Shown here one piece after another: positions 22,141 to 28,769 of a stretch of DNA of 41,001 nucleotides (its first letter is position 1; each line of letters starts with the position of its first letter). The DNA is taken from NCBI RefSeq assembly GCF_050490315.1, contig NZ_JBNPEO010000016.1:1-41001 (forward strand). The letters run 5' to 3'. The notes under the pieces are model-generated. The model had not been told where the DNA came from. It did no database searches and saw only the letters and a list, made by a program, of their open reading frames with translations. A program made the position numbers and the translations under genes. Source of the DNA: JBNPEO01 sp050490315 (GTDB lineage Bacteria > Actinomycetota > Actinomycetes > Actinomycetales > Micrococcaceae).

Positions 22141-23328
22141 ATGGAATCTCTGCTGCTGACCGCCGACGAACACCACTCCACACCACCGGCACAGACCCGG
22201 GGCGGCCGCACCGGGGGCCGGCGCGTCCTGCGCCGTCTGGATAGGCCCTCGGAGCTGTTCGCGAACCTGACCCCGAACTGGTTCGCCTCCATCATGGGTA
22301 CCGGGATCGTCGCGACCGCCGCCGCGACGCTGCCCCTGCAGTTTCCCGGCCTGCGCACTGGCGCCACCGTCGTCTGGGCTCTGGCGTCCCTGCTGCTGAT
22401 CCTGCTGAGTGCCGCGACCGGGGTGCACTGGATCCGGCACCGGGAAACCGCCCGAAGCCACCACAGCCATCCGGTGATGGCGCACTTCTACGGCGCACCG
22501 CCCATGGCGCTGCTCACCGTCGGCGCCGGTACCCTGCTGCTGGGCAAAGACGTCCTGGGCGAACAGCTGGCACTCGGCATCGATACGGTGCTCTGGATCG
22601 CCGGGACCCTGCTGGGGCTGGCCAGCGCCGTCGCTGTCCCGTACCTGCAGTTCAGCCGGCACCAGGTCACACAGGACAGTGCGTTCGGCGGCTGGCTTAT
22701 GCCCGTCGTCCCGCCCATGGTTTCGGCCTCCACCGGGGCCCTGCTGCTGCCCTACGTCCCGGCCGGGCAAGCACGCCTGACCCTGCTGATGGGCTGCTAC
22801 GCGATGTTCGGACTGAGCCTGCTGGCCTCCATCATCATCACCACACTGATCTGGAACCGCCTCGCCGGGCATAAGATCGGGGCCGCCGCGGCAGTGCCCA
22901 CCTTGTGGATCGTGCTGGGCCCGCTGGGCCAATCCATCACCGCCGCGAACCTCCTGGGCGGGAACGCCCACCTCGCCGTGTCCGGGACCCTGGCCCGGGC
23001 GATGGAAGCCTTCGGCGTCTTGTACGGGGTGCCGGTTCTGGGCTTCGCGCTCATGTGGGCCGCCCTCGCAACCGCCATCACGATCCGCACCGCCCGTCAG
23101 GGCCTGCCGTTCTCCCTGACCTGGTGGTCCTTCACCTTCCCCATCGGAACCTGCGTCACCGGCCTGACCGGCCTCGCCGCCCACACCCACCTCGCCGTGT
23201 TCGACGCAATGGCCGTCGCAGGCTACACCCTGCTGGTCGCCGCGTGGATCATCGTCGTCGCGCGGACCTTCCACGGCAGCATCCTCGAAGGCACCCTCTT
23301 CCAGAAGCCCGCAACGACCGCACCGTAG
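22141..23328 (+). CDS. TDT/SLAC1-family transporter (TehA/Ssu1-like)
   Basis: The protein has about 395 residues and ten predicted helices. The family signature LTPNWFASIMGTGIVATAAA (N-terminal helix 1) is typical of the tellurite-resistance/dicarboxylate transporter family. Other helices include HPVMAHFYGAPPMALLTVGA, GWLMPVVPPMVSASTGALLL and WWSFTFPIGTCVTGLTGLAA. Members export sulfite (Ssu1), malate (Mae1) or conduct anions (SLAC1, TehA). The regulator beside it suggests an inducible anion or sulfite exporter; substrate not resolvable. The start is uncertain: ATG at 22141 or 22132. Confidence 0.88.
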   Translation: MESLLLTADEHHSTPPAQTRGGRTGGRRVLRRLDRPSELFANLTPNWFASIMGTGIVATAAATLPLQFPGLRTGATVVWALASLLLILLSAATGVHWIRHRETARSHHSHPVMAHFYGAPPMALLTVGAGTLLLGKDVLGEQLALGIDTVLWIAGTLLGLASAVAVPYLQFSRHQVTQDSAFGGWLMPVVPPMVSASTGALLLPYVPAGQARLTLLMGCYAMFGLSLLASIIITTLIWNRLAGHKIGAAAAVPTLWIVLGPLGQSITAANLLGGNAHLAVSGTLARAMEAFGVLYGVPVLGFALMWAALATAITIRTARQGLPFSLTWWSFTFPIGTCVTGLTGLAAHTHLAVFDAMAVAGYTLLVAAWIIVVARTFHGSILEGTLFQKPATTAP

Positions 23329-23397
23329 GCGGGCCGCAGCGGACCAGCAACCCGTCACGCAAACAAGCAACCGTTAACAGCGCCCGAAGGTGGCCTC

Positions 23398-24024
23398 ATG
23401 AAACCCCGGACAACACCCGGTTCACAGCAACGCTCACCCACCAACACAAAAGGGTCCAGGTCGCCCGCCCGATTGCAGCGGCCATTGATCGCCGTCGGCG
23501 TGCCACTCCTCCTCGCAGCCGGCGCGCTCACCTACGGGCTCACCGCAAACGGCAGCGGTCAACCGACCCCGTCAGCAGAGAAGGGCCCGACCATGATCGA
23601 AGGAGTCATCAGCTATGCCGGCCTGAGCAGGAACCACGTCCAGACCGCGGTGACCTATCCGCAACGTCCCGGCGTCGGCGGAGACCACTCACCGGTGTGG
23701 ACGAACTGCGGAGCCTACGACCGGCCCGTGCAGGAAACCCGGGCAGTGCACTCCCTTGAACACGGTGCCGTCTGGATCAGCTACCAACCCGGGCTTCCCG
23801 CCGATGACATCGCCAAACTCGCCCGGCTTGCAACCAACCAGAGCCACGTGTTGGTCAGTCCCTTTCCCGGACAGGGATCCCTCATCGAAGCAACCGCCTG
23901 GGGAAAACAACTAAGCGTCACAGACCCGGCAGATCCGCGGCTGTTCGCATTCATCAAAGCATTTCAGCAGGGTCCGCAGACACCCGAACCCGGCGAGACC
24001 TGCAGCGGCGGAGTCAACGGATAA
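23398..24024 (+). CDS. DUF3105-family membrane-anchored protein
   Basis: The protein has 208 residues. An N-terminal basic region, one helix (LIAVGVPLLLAAGALTYGL) and an extracytoplasmic DUF3105 domain are seen: VGGDHSPVWTNCGAYDRPV, AVHSLEHGAVWISYQPG, and a C-terminal ETCSGGV. The conserved His/Cys residues (GGDH, NCG, HSLEHG) suggest metal or redox binding, but the family has no assigned function. GAAGGTGG precedes ATG. It follows the TDT transporter by about 70 bases on the same strand and is the last gene before the Tn552-like right end. Confidence 0.88.
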   Translation: MKPRTTPGSQQRSPTNTKGSRSPARLQRPLIAVGVPLLLAAGALTYGLTANGSGQPTPSAEKGPTMIEGVISYAGLSRNHVQTAVTYPQRPGVGGDHSPVWTNCGAYDRPVQETRAVHSLEHGAVWISYQPGLPADDIAKLARLATNQSHVLVSPFPGQGSLIEATAWGKQLSVTDPADPRLFAFIKAFQQGPQTPEPGETCSGGVNG

Positions 24025-24117
24025 ATCAGGAGACATACCGCCGCTCGACCGGTCAGCCCCCAACGCGCGCTGTCCCATGATCTGCCGCTCACCCGTTGAT
24101 GGCTCCCGGGCGGGACG

Positions 24118-24203
24118 ACAAACCGCCAATCTAAACTGCGATTTAACCGCCAACTCCGACTAAAAGTCACAAAATCGAAGTGGAATCGGAATATGTCACT
24201 TAA
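24118..24203 (-). repeat. right imperfect terminal repeat of the Tn552-like element
   Basis: Read on the minus strand from 24203 it gives TTAAGTGACA, GATTCC, TGTGAC, TTAGTCGGAGTTGGCGGTT, and a second ATTGGCGGTTT. On the plus strand two AACCGCCAA boxes stand at 24121-24129 and 24145-24153. It pairs with 17944-18022. The match to the left arm is imperfect with small gaps, as is usual for Tn552-type ends. Confidence 0.75.
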
Positions 24204-24233
24204 CCCGTTATTTATTCTACGTCAGGCAAAGGG

Positions 24234-25418
24234 TCATTGATTCTCTGTTTGTGACAAAAAGTCCAGGGGTATCTGAAGCTCGGCGAAGGTTTCCCGGAGA
24301 CTGCCCACGGATTCTTCACTCCGGCATCCGTACCGTGCGAAGTCGTAGAGCTGCTGCGCGACGAGCGGGTCTACTTTGGCTGCTGCGATGCAGACTTCCA
24401 GTGCGTCCGTTGTCTGCTTCCAGAGCTCATCGAGAGTCGGCTTCTCCTGGGCGGTTGCTGTCAGTGGTCCACGCGGGGTTCCGTCGCTGATCCGGGGGTT
24501 CGGTTCGGGACGCAGGAGGTGCGCGGAGGTACCCAGAGCAGTCAGTGAGCCCGCTTCGATCAGTTCCATCGCGGCGGCGGCTGCTTCGAGCAGCTGCTGC
24601 TGGGCAGTCCAATGAAGGGTCTCGAACGGCTGCCACGAATACAGGCCAGCCCGAAACGGGTGACCGCAGTGTTCCCAGACACGACGAACGTCGTCCAGTT
24701 GCCGGCCATATCGTCCCTGCGCGGTGGTGAGTTCGTCCAGGAGGGTCCGCAGCAACCGGAACCAGATGCCGGCGTGAACCGGATACCGGGGAAGGTCAAC
24801 GGAACCGGTCGTTATTGCCTGCCAGGTCCGCCGGTCCATGAGGGACACCGACTCCGGCAGCGGCCGCTGGTCATGGGCGGGAGTTGCCCACAGAATGTAA
24901 TCCGGAGGGTGTCCTTCGTAGGTTTCGAGCCGGCGCCCGTGTACCAGGCAGCTGGCCATGAGCGGCAATTGCCAGACGAGCAGGAGCGCCGGGCTGGATT
25001 CCAGGCAGTCCGGGCATCCCCGCCGCGCCCCGATTTCCGGCAGCCATGGCAGCCACTTCCGCGGAGTATAGATATTGCGCCGATTCGGTGGCAGGAGCAC
25101 CGAGAGCTGGTGCACATAGGTTTCGTAAGTGCCGGGGGCGGGGTCGAGGCTGTCGATGAGCCATGGCACCCATCCGGCCATGGTCATGGCGTTTACGCGT
25201 TGTTGGTCAAGGCCGGTGCGCTTGGCTAGCTCTTCGAGCAGGTGCGTCGGCGGGTTCAGATCCAGCTCGGGGTCGCTGAGTTCCCTTTGGCCCAGTCCGT
25301 GTTCGAGCAGCGCGTAGGAATACATGCCGTAGCTGGCGGCGATCCGACGCAGCCAGGAGGACAACGATTCCATTTCTACAGGTGCCGGGTGCAGGGGCCA
25401 GCGTTCCGGTGGTCTCAT
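24234..25418 (-). CDS. tniQ: TniQ-family transposition protein
   Basis: The protein has 394 residues. The N-terminus has LHPAPVEMESLSSWLRRIA, the TniQ start pattern of an L-x-P-x-E-S-x-x-S-W-L motif. A zinc-binding part (RRGCPDCLESSPALLLVW and SCLVHGRRLE) with spaced cysteines and histidine follows. TniQ acts with TniA and TniB in target-site choice. It overlaps tniB by four bases (ATGA). About 10 residues shorter than the Tn5053 protein, within family range. Between its stop and the Tn552-type right end there are only 35 bases. Confidence 0.9.
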   Translation of the reverse strand: MRPPERWPLHPAPVEMESLSSWLRRIAASYGMYSYALLEHGLGQRELSDPELDLNPPTHLLEELAKRTGLDQQRVNAMTMAGWVPWLIDSLDPAPGTYETYVHQLSVLLPPNRRNIYTPRKWLPWLPEIGARRGCPDCLESSPALLLVWQLPLMASCLVHGRRLETYEGHPPDYILWATPAHDQRPLPESVSLMDRRTWQAITTGSVDLPRYPVHAGIWFRLLRTLLDELTTAQGRYGRQLDDVRRVWEHCGHPFRAGLYSWQPFETLHWTAQQQLLEAAAAAMELIEAGSLTALGTSAHLLRPEPNPRISDGTPRGPLTATAQEKPTLDELWKQTTDALEVCIAAAKVDPLVAQQLYDFARYGCRSEESVGSLRETFAELQIPLDFLSQTENQ

Positions 25419-26332
25419 CTGAGTTCGCGTTCGAACTTCCGGCGCCGGACGCTGGGACCGTCGTATTCGGCCAGCGTCAGCGTCCGGTGGTTGATGGATT
25501 CTTCGCCGCTGTCCACGGCGGCTACTGCGGCTTCGGTCAGGAGCGACGTGAGCTCCCCGATGGTGCCCTCGCTGCGGGTGAGGAGGTAGCGGGCCATGTC
25601 ATCGGCCGCCAGATTCGAGCGCGTGCGCAGCGGGAACGAGGATGCGAAGCTGGCCAGCAGGGACAACAGGTCGGCATCGGCCTCCCACAAGGGCAGCGTC
25701 ACGGGCTCAAACCGGTTTTCGAGCTGGTCATCGGAACGGATCGCAAGATAGGCCTCACGGGTCCCGACCCCCACCAGAGGGATCCGCAGCTCGTTTCCCA
25801 GGAAGCGCAGCAGATTCAGGAATTCACGCCGGACATCGGCCCGGCCGGCCAGCACATTATGCAGTTCGTCAATCACCAGAATCCGCACACCGACGCGCCG
25901 CAGCACAGCGAGGGTGAGCTGTTCCAGGTCAGCTACGCGCCGGCGCGGTCCCGGGGGCGCACCGAGCGCGGCGAGGACGGCCGTGTAGAACCGCGGGACG
26001 GACGGTTCGGAGGACATCTGGACACACAGGACCGGAATGTGTTCCTGATCTGCGGTGGAGTGTGCCGGGTGCTGGCGGTGAAACCGTTCAATGATCATGG
26101 ACTTGCCGTTGTTGGTCGGTCCGATCAGCAGGAGGTTAGGCATGCGTTGTTTGCCGGGCCAGTCATAGAGTGTTCCGAGCCGGGTGAGAGTCTGCACGGC
26201 CCGGGGGTAGCCGATCCAGCGGTCCGCCCGAATGCGCCGGATCCGTTCCTCCGCCGGCAGGCGCGCCATAGCCTGCGCCCAGGGCTGGAGATGGGACAGA
26301 TCCGGTGGCGGGTAGTCATCGATGTTCACCAC
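25415..26332 (-). CDS. tniB: TniB AAA+ ATPase of the Tn402-like transposon
   Basis: The protein has 305 residues. Walker A is IGPTNNGKSM (Lys77) and Walker B is ILVIDELHNVL (Asp155, Glu156), followed by the sensor stretch IPLVGVGTREAYLAI and the lid region TRSEGTIGELTSLLTEAAV. It regulates TniA and target capture. Its length is close to that of Tn5053 TniB. GTG start inside the end of tniA (seven-base overlap) and coupled to tniQ downstream. Confidence 0.93.
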   Translation of the reverse strand: MVNIDDYPPPDLSHLQPWAQAMARLPAEERIRRIRADRWIGYPRAVQTLTRLGTLYDWPGKQRMPNLLLIGPTNNGKSMIIERFHRQHPAHSTADQEHIPVLCVQMSSEPSVPRFYTAVLAALGAPPGPRRRVADLEQLTLAVLRRVGVRILVIDELHNVLAGRADVRREFLNLLRFLGNELRIPLVGVGTREAYLAIRSDDQLENRFEPVTLPLWEADADLLSLLASFASSFPLRTRSNLAADDMARYLLTRSEGTIGELTSLLTEAAVAAVDSGEESINHRTLTLAEYDGPSVRRRKFERELR

Positions 26333-27999
26333 TGCTCGACCTCGTCAAAAGGACGGGGTGCCGCCTCGTCCTTCGTGGGCGGGAGCATTTCATCAGGTGG
26401 AGCCGACGGGTTCTTCACGGGTCCGGCGGCCTGGAGGTGGCGCCGCCGTTGCAGGTCCCGGCGTGACCTGCGGGTTTCTTTTTGGGCCGTGGCGGTGATC
26501 TCGCGCATCTGATCCATCATGCGGAACAGTGCTTCCTCGTTGACCTGGTCATGTCCCTGTTGACGGAGCCGCGCCAGCGCCTGCCGGTGTTCCCACAACG
26601 TCACCGCCGGGTGGGAAACGGTGCGGTATGGGACTTCCACATAGGCCGTTCCTTCCGGTTCCAGCACCCAGACCCTGCTGATGTCCCGCGGATCCCGCCG
26701 GATGATGAATTTTTCCTCCCGGTCCCGCCGTGCGATCCAGGGTTTTAGCACGTTCGCGAAGTAGTGGACATGGTCGATGACGAAACCGGTGCGGGTGATT
26801 CGGCGCCGGATGACCGGCAGGAAATCCACGAGAAACGCGGCGGGATGCGCAACGACAGGCTGCGCACCGAACTCTCTCACGCCCTCGTCCCAGCGCCCGG
26901 CGGGTGTCTGGTTCAGGGATCCGTGGATGCTGCCGTGGTAGCCGGCGACAGCCAAGGCCAGCCAGCGTTCCAGCTCCGTCAAGGTCAGGGCGGACCTTTT
27001 GTCCGCATCGTAACCGCCCCGCTGTCCCGGGTTCGAGAAAGTCGTCCCGGGCAGTTCATGGACCCGCTGCATCACCGTGCCGATGATGCGCTCCACGATG
27101 CCGCCGTAGTGCGGTCGCCCGAGTGGCCGGTAACTGAGTTTGATGCCGTGCTGTTCGCAACCGCGGCGCAACGCCTCGCTCTTAAATTCCGAAGCGTTGT
27201 CTAAATAGAGTGCGCAGGGTTTGCCGCTCATCGGCCAGGCCGCGTCCACGGCCAGGGCTTCCAGCCAGGGCCGCTTGTCACATGCCATGTGCGCGATGCA
27301 CAACCCAACCGACACCGCAGACGGCGCCTCCAGGGTCACGACCATTCCCAGAATGCACCGGCTGTAGTCATCGATAGCAACCGTCAGAAAGGGCCGGCCG
27401 ATGGGCTGCCGGTCCCTGTCATCGACGACAATCAGGTCAATCACGGTGTGATCGATCTGGACCTGGTCCAACGGGGCCACGATGTCCGGCACCTTCCCGC
27501 CGGCCGACTGCAAGGACCGGGCGGCGTCGCTGCCCTCACGCCTGCGCCTGACTTCCACGGGATGCAGCGCCTCGATCCGGAGGGCGACAGTATTCCTTGC
27601 CGGCGCGGTCAACCCCTGCGTCTTGCATTCGCGCACAATTTGGCGGTGCACGACCGCGAGGGACGGCTTTTGCTTCGTCAGGTAAGCCTTCCGGATGACT
27701 TCCCGGATCACGGCTTCCACAGGCTCCGGCAGGCGCCTGCCTCCCCGGCCACCGGCGGAGCGGCCCGGGGCCAGGTCCGTCAACAGGCCGGCGCCCTTTC
27801 GACGCCGTCCGATGAGGGTGTAGACCTGCCGTCGCGACAATCCCAATTCTTCGGCCGCGCTGTCCGCCGCCCCGTGGGTGACCGTGGCCATCGCCGCCAA
27901 AGGGGCGATGACCTCGTCCTGCTGGCGCAGGCGCTCCCAAGCCTCATCCGACATGCCCAACAGACCCCGCTCCAGGATCTGCGGGTCATTCGATGTCAT
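26326..27999 (-). CDS. tniA: TniA DD(35)E transposase of the Tn402-like transposon
   Basis: The protein has 557 residues (Tn5053 TniA is almost the same length). An N-terminal helix-turn-helix (AAEELGLSRRQVYTLIGRRR) and the rve core with Asp183 (QIDHTVIDL), Asp267 (LYLDNASEF) and Glu303 (GGIVERIIG) give the D-D(35)E signature. The Mu-type C-terminal domain (KFIIRRDPRDISRVWVL) and basic tail complete it. It cuts and joins the transposon ends whose binding sites lie 15 to 170 bases upstream of its start, so it may repress its own promoter. First gene of tniABQ. Confidence 0.95.
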   Translation of the reverse strand: MTSNDPQILERGLLGMSDEAWERLRQQDEVIAPLAAMATVTHGAADSAAEELGLSRRQVYTLIGRRRKGAGLLTDLAPGRSAGGRGGRRLPEPVEAVIREVIRKAYLTKQKPSLAVVHRQIVRECKTQGLTAPARNTVALRIEALHPVEVRRRREGSDAARSLQSAGGKVPDIVAPLDQVQIDHTVIDLIVVDDRDRQPIGRPFLTVAIDDYSRCILGMVVTLEAPSAVSVGLCIAHMACDKRPWLEALAVDAAWPMSGKPCALYLDNASEFKSEALRRGCEQHGIKLSYRPLGRPHYGGIVERIIGTVMQRVHELPGTTFSNPGQRGGYDADKRSALTLTELERWLALAVAGYHGSIHGSLNQTPAGRWDEGVREFGAQPVVAHPAAFLVDFLPVIRRRITRTGFVIDHVHYFANVLKPWIARRDREEKFIIRRDPRDISRVWVLEPEGTAYVEVPYRTVSHPAVTLWEHRQALARLRQQGHDQVNEEALFRMMDQMREITATAQKETRRSRRDLQRRRHLQAAGPVKNPSAPPDEMLPPTKDEAAPRPFDEVEQW

Positions 28000-28013
28000 G
28001 ACGAGCGCGGACG

Positions 28014-28170
28014 GTGCAGACGACTCTTGACCATGATTCAGGCTAGTGCAGGCGGCTTCTGATGGAAATGCCGGCAGTGCAGATTACTTCTGACAAACGG
28101 ATGTCAACAGTCCTGTGCACCGGGGCCATACTTCCGCATGAAGTGGTGCAGACGACTTCTGAAAACGACA
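28014..28170 (-). repeat. right Tn402-type end with four direct transposase-binding sites
   Basis: GTGCAGACGACTCTTGA (28014), GTGCAGGCGGCTTCTGA (28046), GTGCAGATTACTTCTGA (28077) and GTGCAGACGACTTCTGA (28146) are spaced 32, 31 and 69 bases, followed by the terminus GAAAACGACA ending at 28170. Multiple repeats at the tniA side are a trait of the Tn402 family. The consensus matches the two left-end sites in reverse complement. Confidence 0.88.
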
Positions 28171-28259
28171 CAGCGGCTGGTGTGCCCGGTGGAGGACCGT
28201 CTTACGGGACGTCGGCGGTTCAGTTTCGCCAGCATGTCAGCGCGCATGCGCAGAGGTGG

Positions 28260-28769
28260 TCAGCCGCCGTCCTTGGAAGGGGCGGCACGAAGCGCTCCGA
28301 GTGCATACAGAACAACTCCCGCTGTGACAAACACATCTGCCAGGTTGAAGGTGGCGAACCACCCGGTGTGCAGGTAGTCCACCACGCCGCGCCCGTCCAA
28401 CCGGTCCATGAAATTGCCGAACGCCCCGCCGAGCAGCAACGTTGCACCCGCCCGGGACATTCTGCTCATGGCTGGTGCCGAGGAAACCGCATACCAGGTC
28501 AGTCCGGCGATGATCAGCCCGGTGACCGCCACGATGACCCAGGCGGGAAGGTCCGCGCCAAAACTGAACGCGACGCCCGGATTATAGAGCAACCGGAGGT
28601 TGATCAGCCCCAGGTCGATTACCTGGCCGTTGGAAAGCAAGCTTTCGGCCAATGCCTTGAGGGCCAGATCCACGCAGACCAGCACAACGGCTCCAAGCAG
28701 CATCGCGGCCCTGACAATACGTGCGGTTCGAACCTGCGCCGAGGAACGAGCCACAAGTTGGCCGGTCAT
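28260..28769 (-). CDS. lspA: lipoprotein signal peptidase LspA (cadmium-operon copy)
   Basis: The 169-residue membrane aspartyl protease cuts prolipoproteins. The conserved blocks are visible: LYNPGVAFSFG, GGAFGNFMDRLDGRGVVDYL with the first catalytic Asp, and ATFNLADVFVTAG with the second. Four helices are present. It is the last gene of the arsR-cadA-lspA operon, overlapping cadA by four bases (ATGA). Extra lspA copies next to heavy-metal pumps are known from mobile cadmium/zinc operons; why they are there is unclear. The chromosome must carry a separate housekeeping copy. Confidence 0.93.
   Translation of the reverse strand: MTGQLVARSSAQVRTARIVRAAMLLGAVVLVCVDLALKALAESLLSNGQVIDLGLINLRLLYNPGVAFSFGADLPAWVIVAVTGLIIAGLTWYAVSSAPAMSRMSRAGATLLLGGAFGNFMDRLDGRGVVDYLHTGWFATFNLADVFVTAGVVLYALGALRAAPSKDGG

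Larger units (their letters stand above)
17949..24198 (-). mobile_element. Tn552-like transposon (about 6.25 kb) with LysR/TDT/DUF3105 cargo, nested in the Tn402-like element
   Basis: The genes are resolvase (20298-20903), transposase of 490 residues and ATPase of 270 residues, overlapping in that order; Tn552 has the same pair at 480 and 271 residues. The ends are inverted: both begin TGACA and continue with matching blocks (GATTCC, TCG, TGTGAC, TTAG, TCGGA, TGGCGG, then a second TTGGCGGTTT box) over about 75 to 85 bases. The right part carries lysR, a TDT-family transporter and a DUF3105 gene. No flanking duplication is evident. It separates tniQ from tniR of the host transposon. Confidence 0.75.
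3780..24391. other. placeholder boundary note for the Tn402-like element body (see mobile_element entry 3780-28170)
   Basis: From its left terminus at 3780 the Tn402-like element first carries the metal cargo (to 17136), then tniR, then the inserted Tn552-like element, and reaches the tniQ gene at 24234. This entry only records that everything in this interval is internal to the element described in the mobile_element entry; it is not a separate unit. Confidence 0.3.
3780..28170 (-). mobile_element. Tn402/Tn5053-like metal-resistance transposon of about 24.4 kb
   Basis: The left terminus begins TGTCAGTTTCAGAAGTCGTC at 3780. The right terminus, read inward from 28170, begins TGTCGTTTTCAGAAGTCGTC. 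The first 25 bases differ at two positions and match the known Tn402/Tn5053 terminal sequence style (TGTCATTTTCAGAAG...). The right end is followed by tniA, tniB and tniQ, and further in by tniR, all on the minus strand in the family order. The sizes (557, 305, 394 and 203 residues) match the family. Cargo lies between tniR and the left end. The five bases outside are CCCGG (left) and CAGCG (right), so no target duplication is visible, suggesting a later deletion or rearrangement at one end. Confidence 0.85.

Noticed and set aside
22057..23370. 437-codon minus-strand frame opposite the TDT transporter
   Set aside because: Gly/Gln/Arg-rich shadow frame typical of high-GC DNA; the plus-strand frame has a clear family signature.
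3780..24391. Treating 3780-24391 as a separate mobile unit
   Set aside because: No element end occurs at 24391, which lies inside tniQ; the real right end is 28170. The low-confidence entry with those coordinates should be ignored in favour of 3780-28170.
18020..28170. TniQ plus MuA/MuB-type proteins could suggest a CRISPR-associated transposon
   Set aside because: No Cas12k, Cascade gene or repeat-spacer array is visible; gene lengths and ends fit ordinary Tn402 and Tn552 types.
3775..28175. Five-base target duplication around the Tn402-like element
   Set aside because: Flanks are CCCGG and CAGCG; they do not match.
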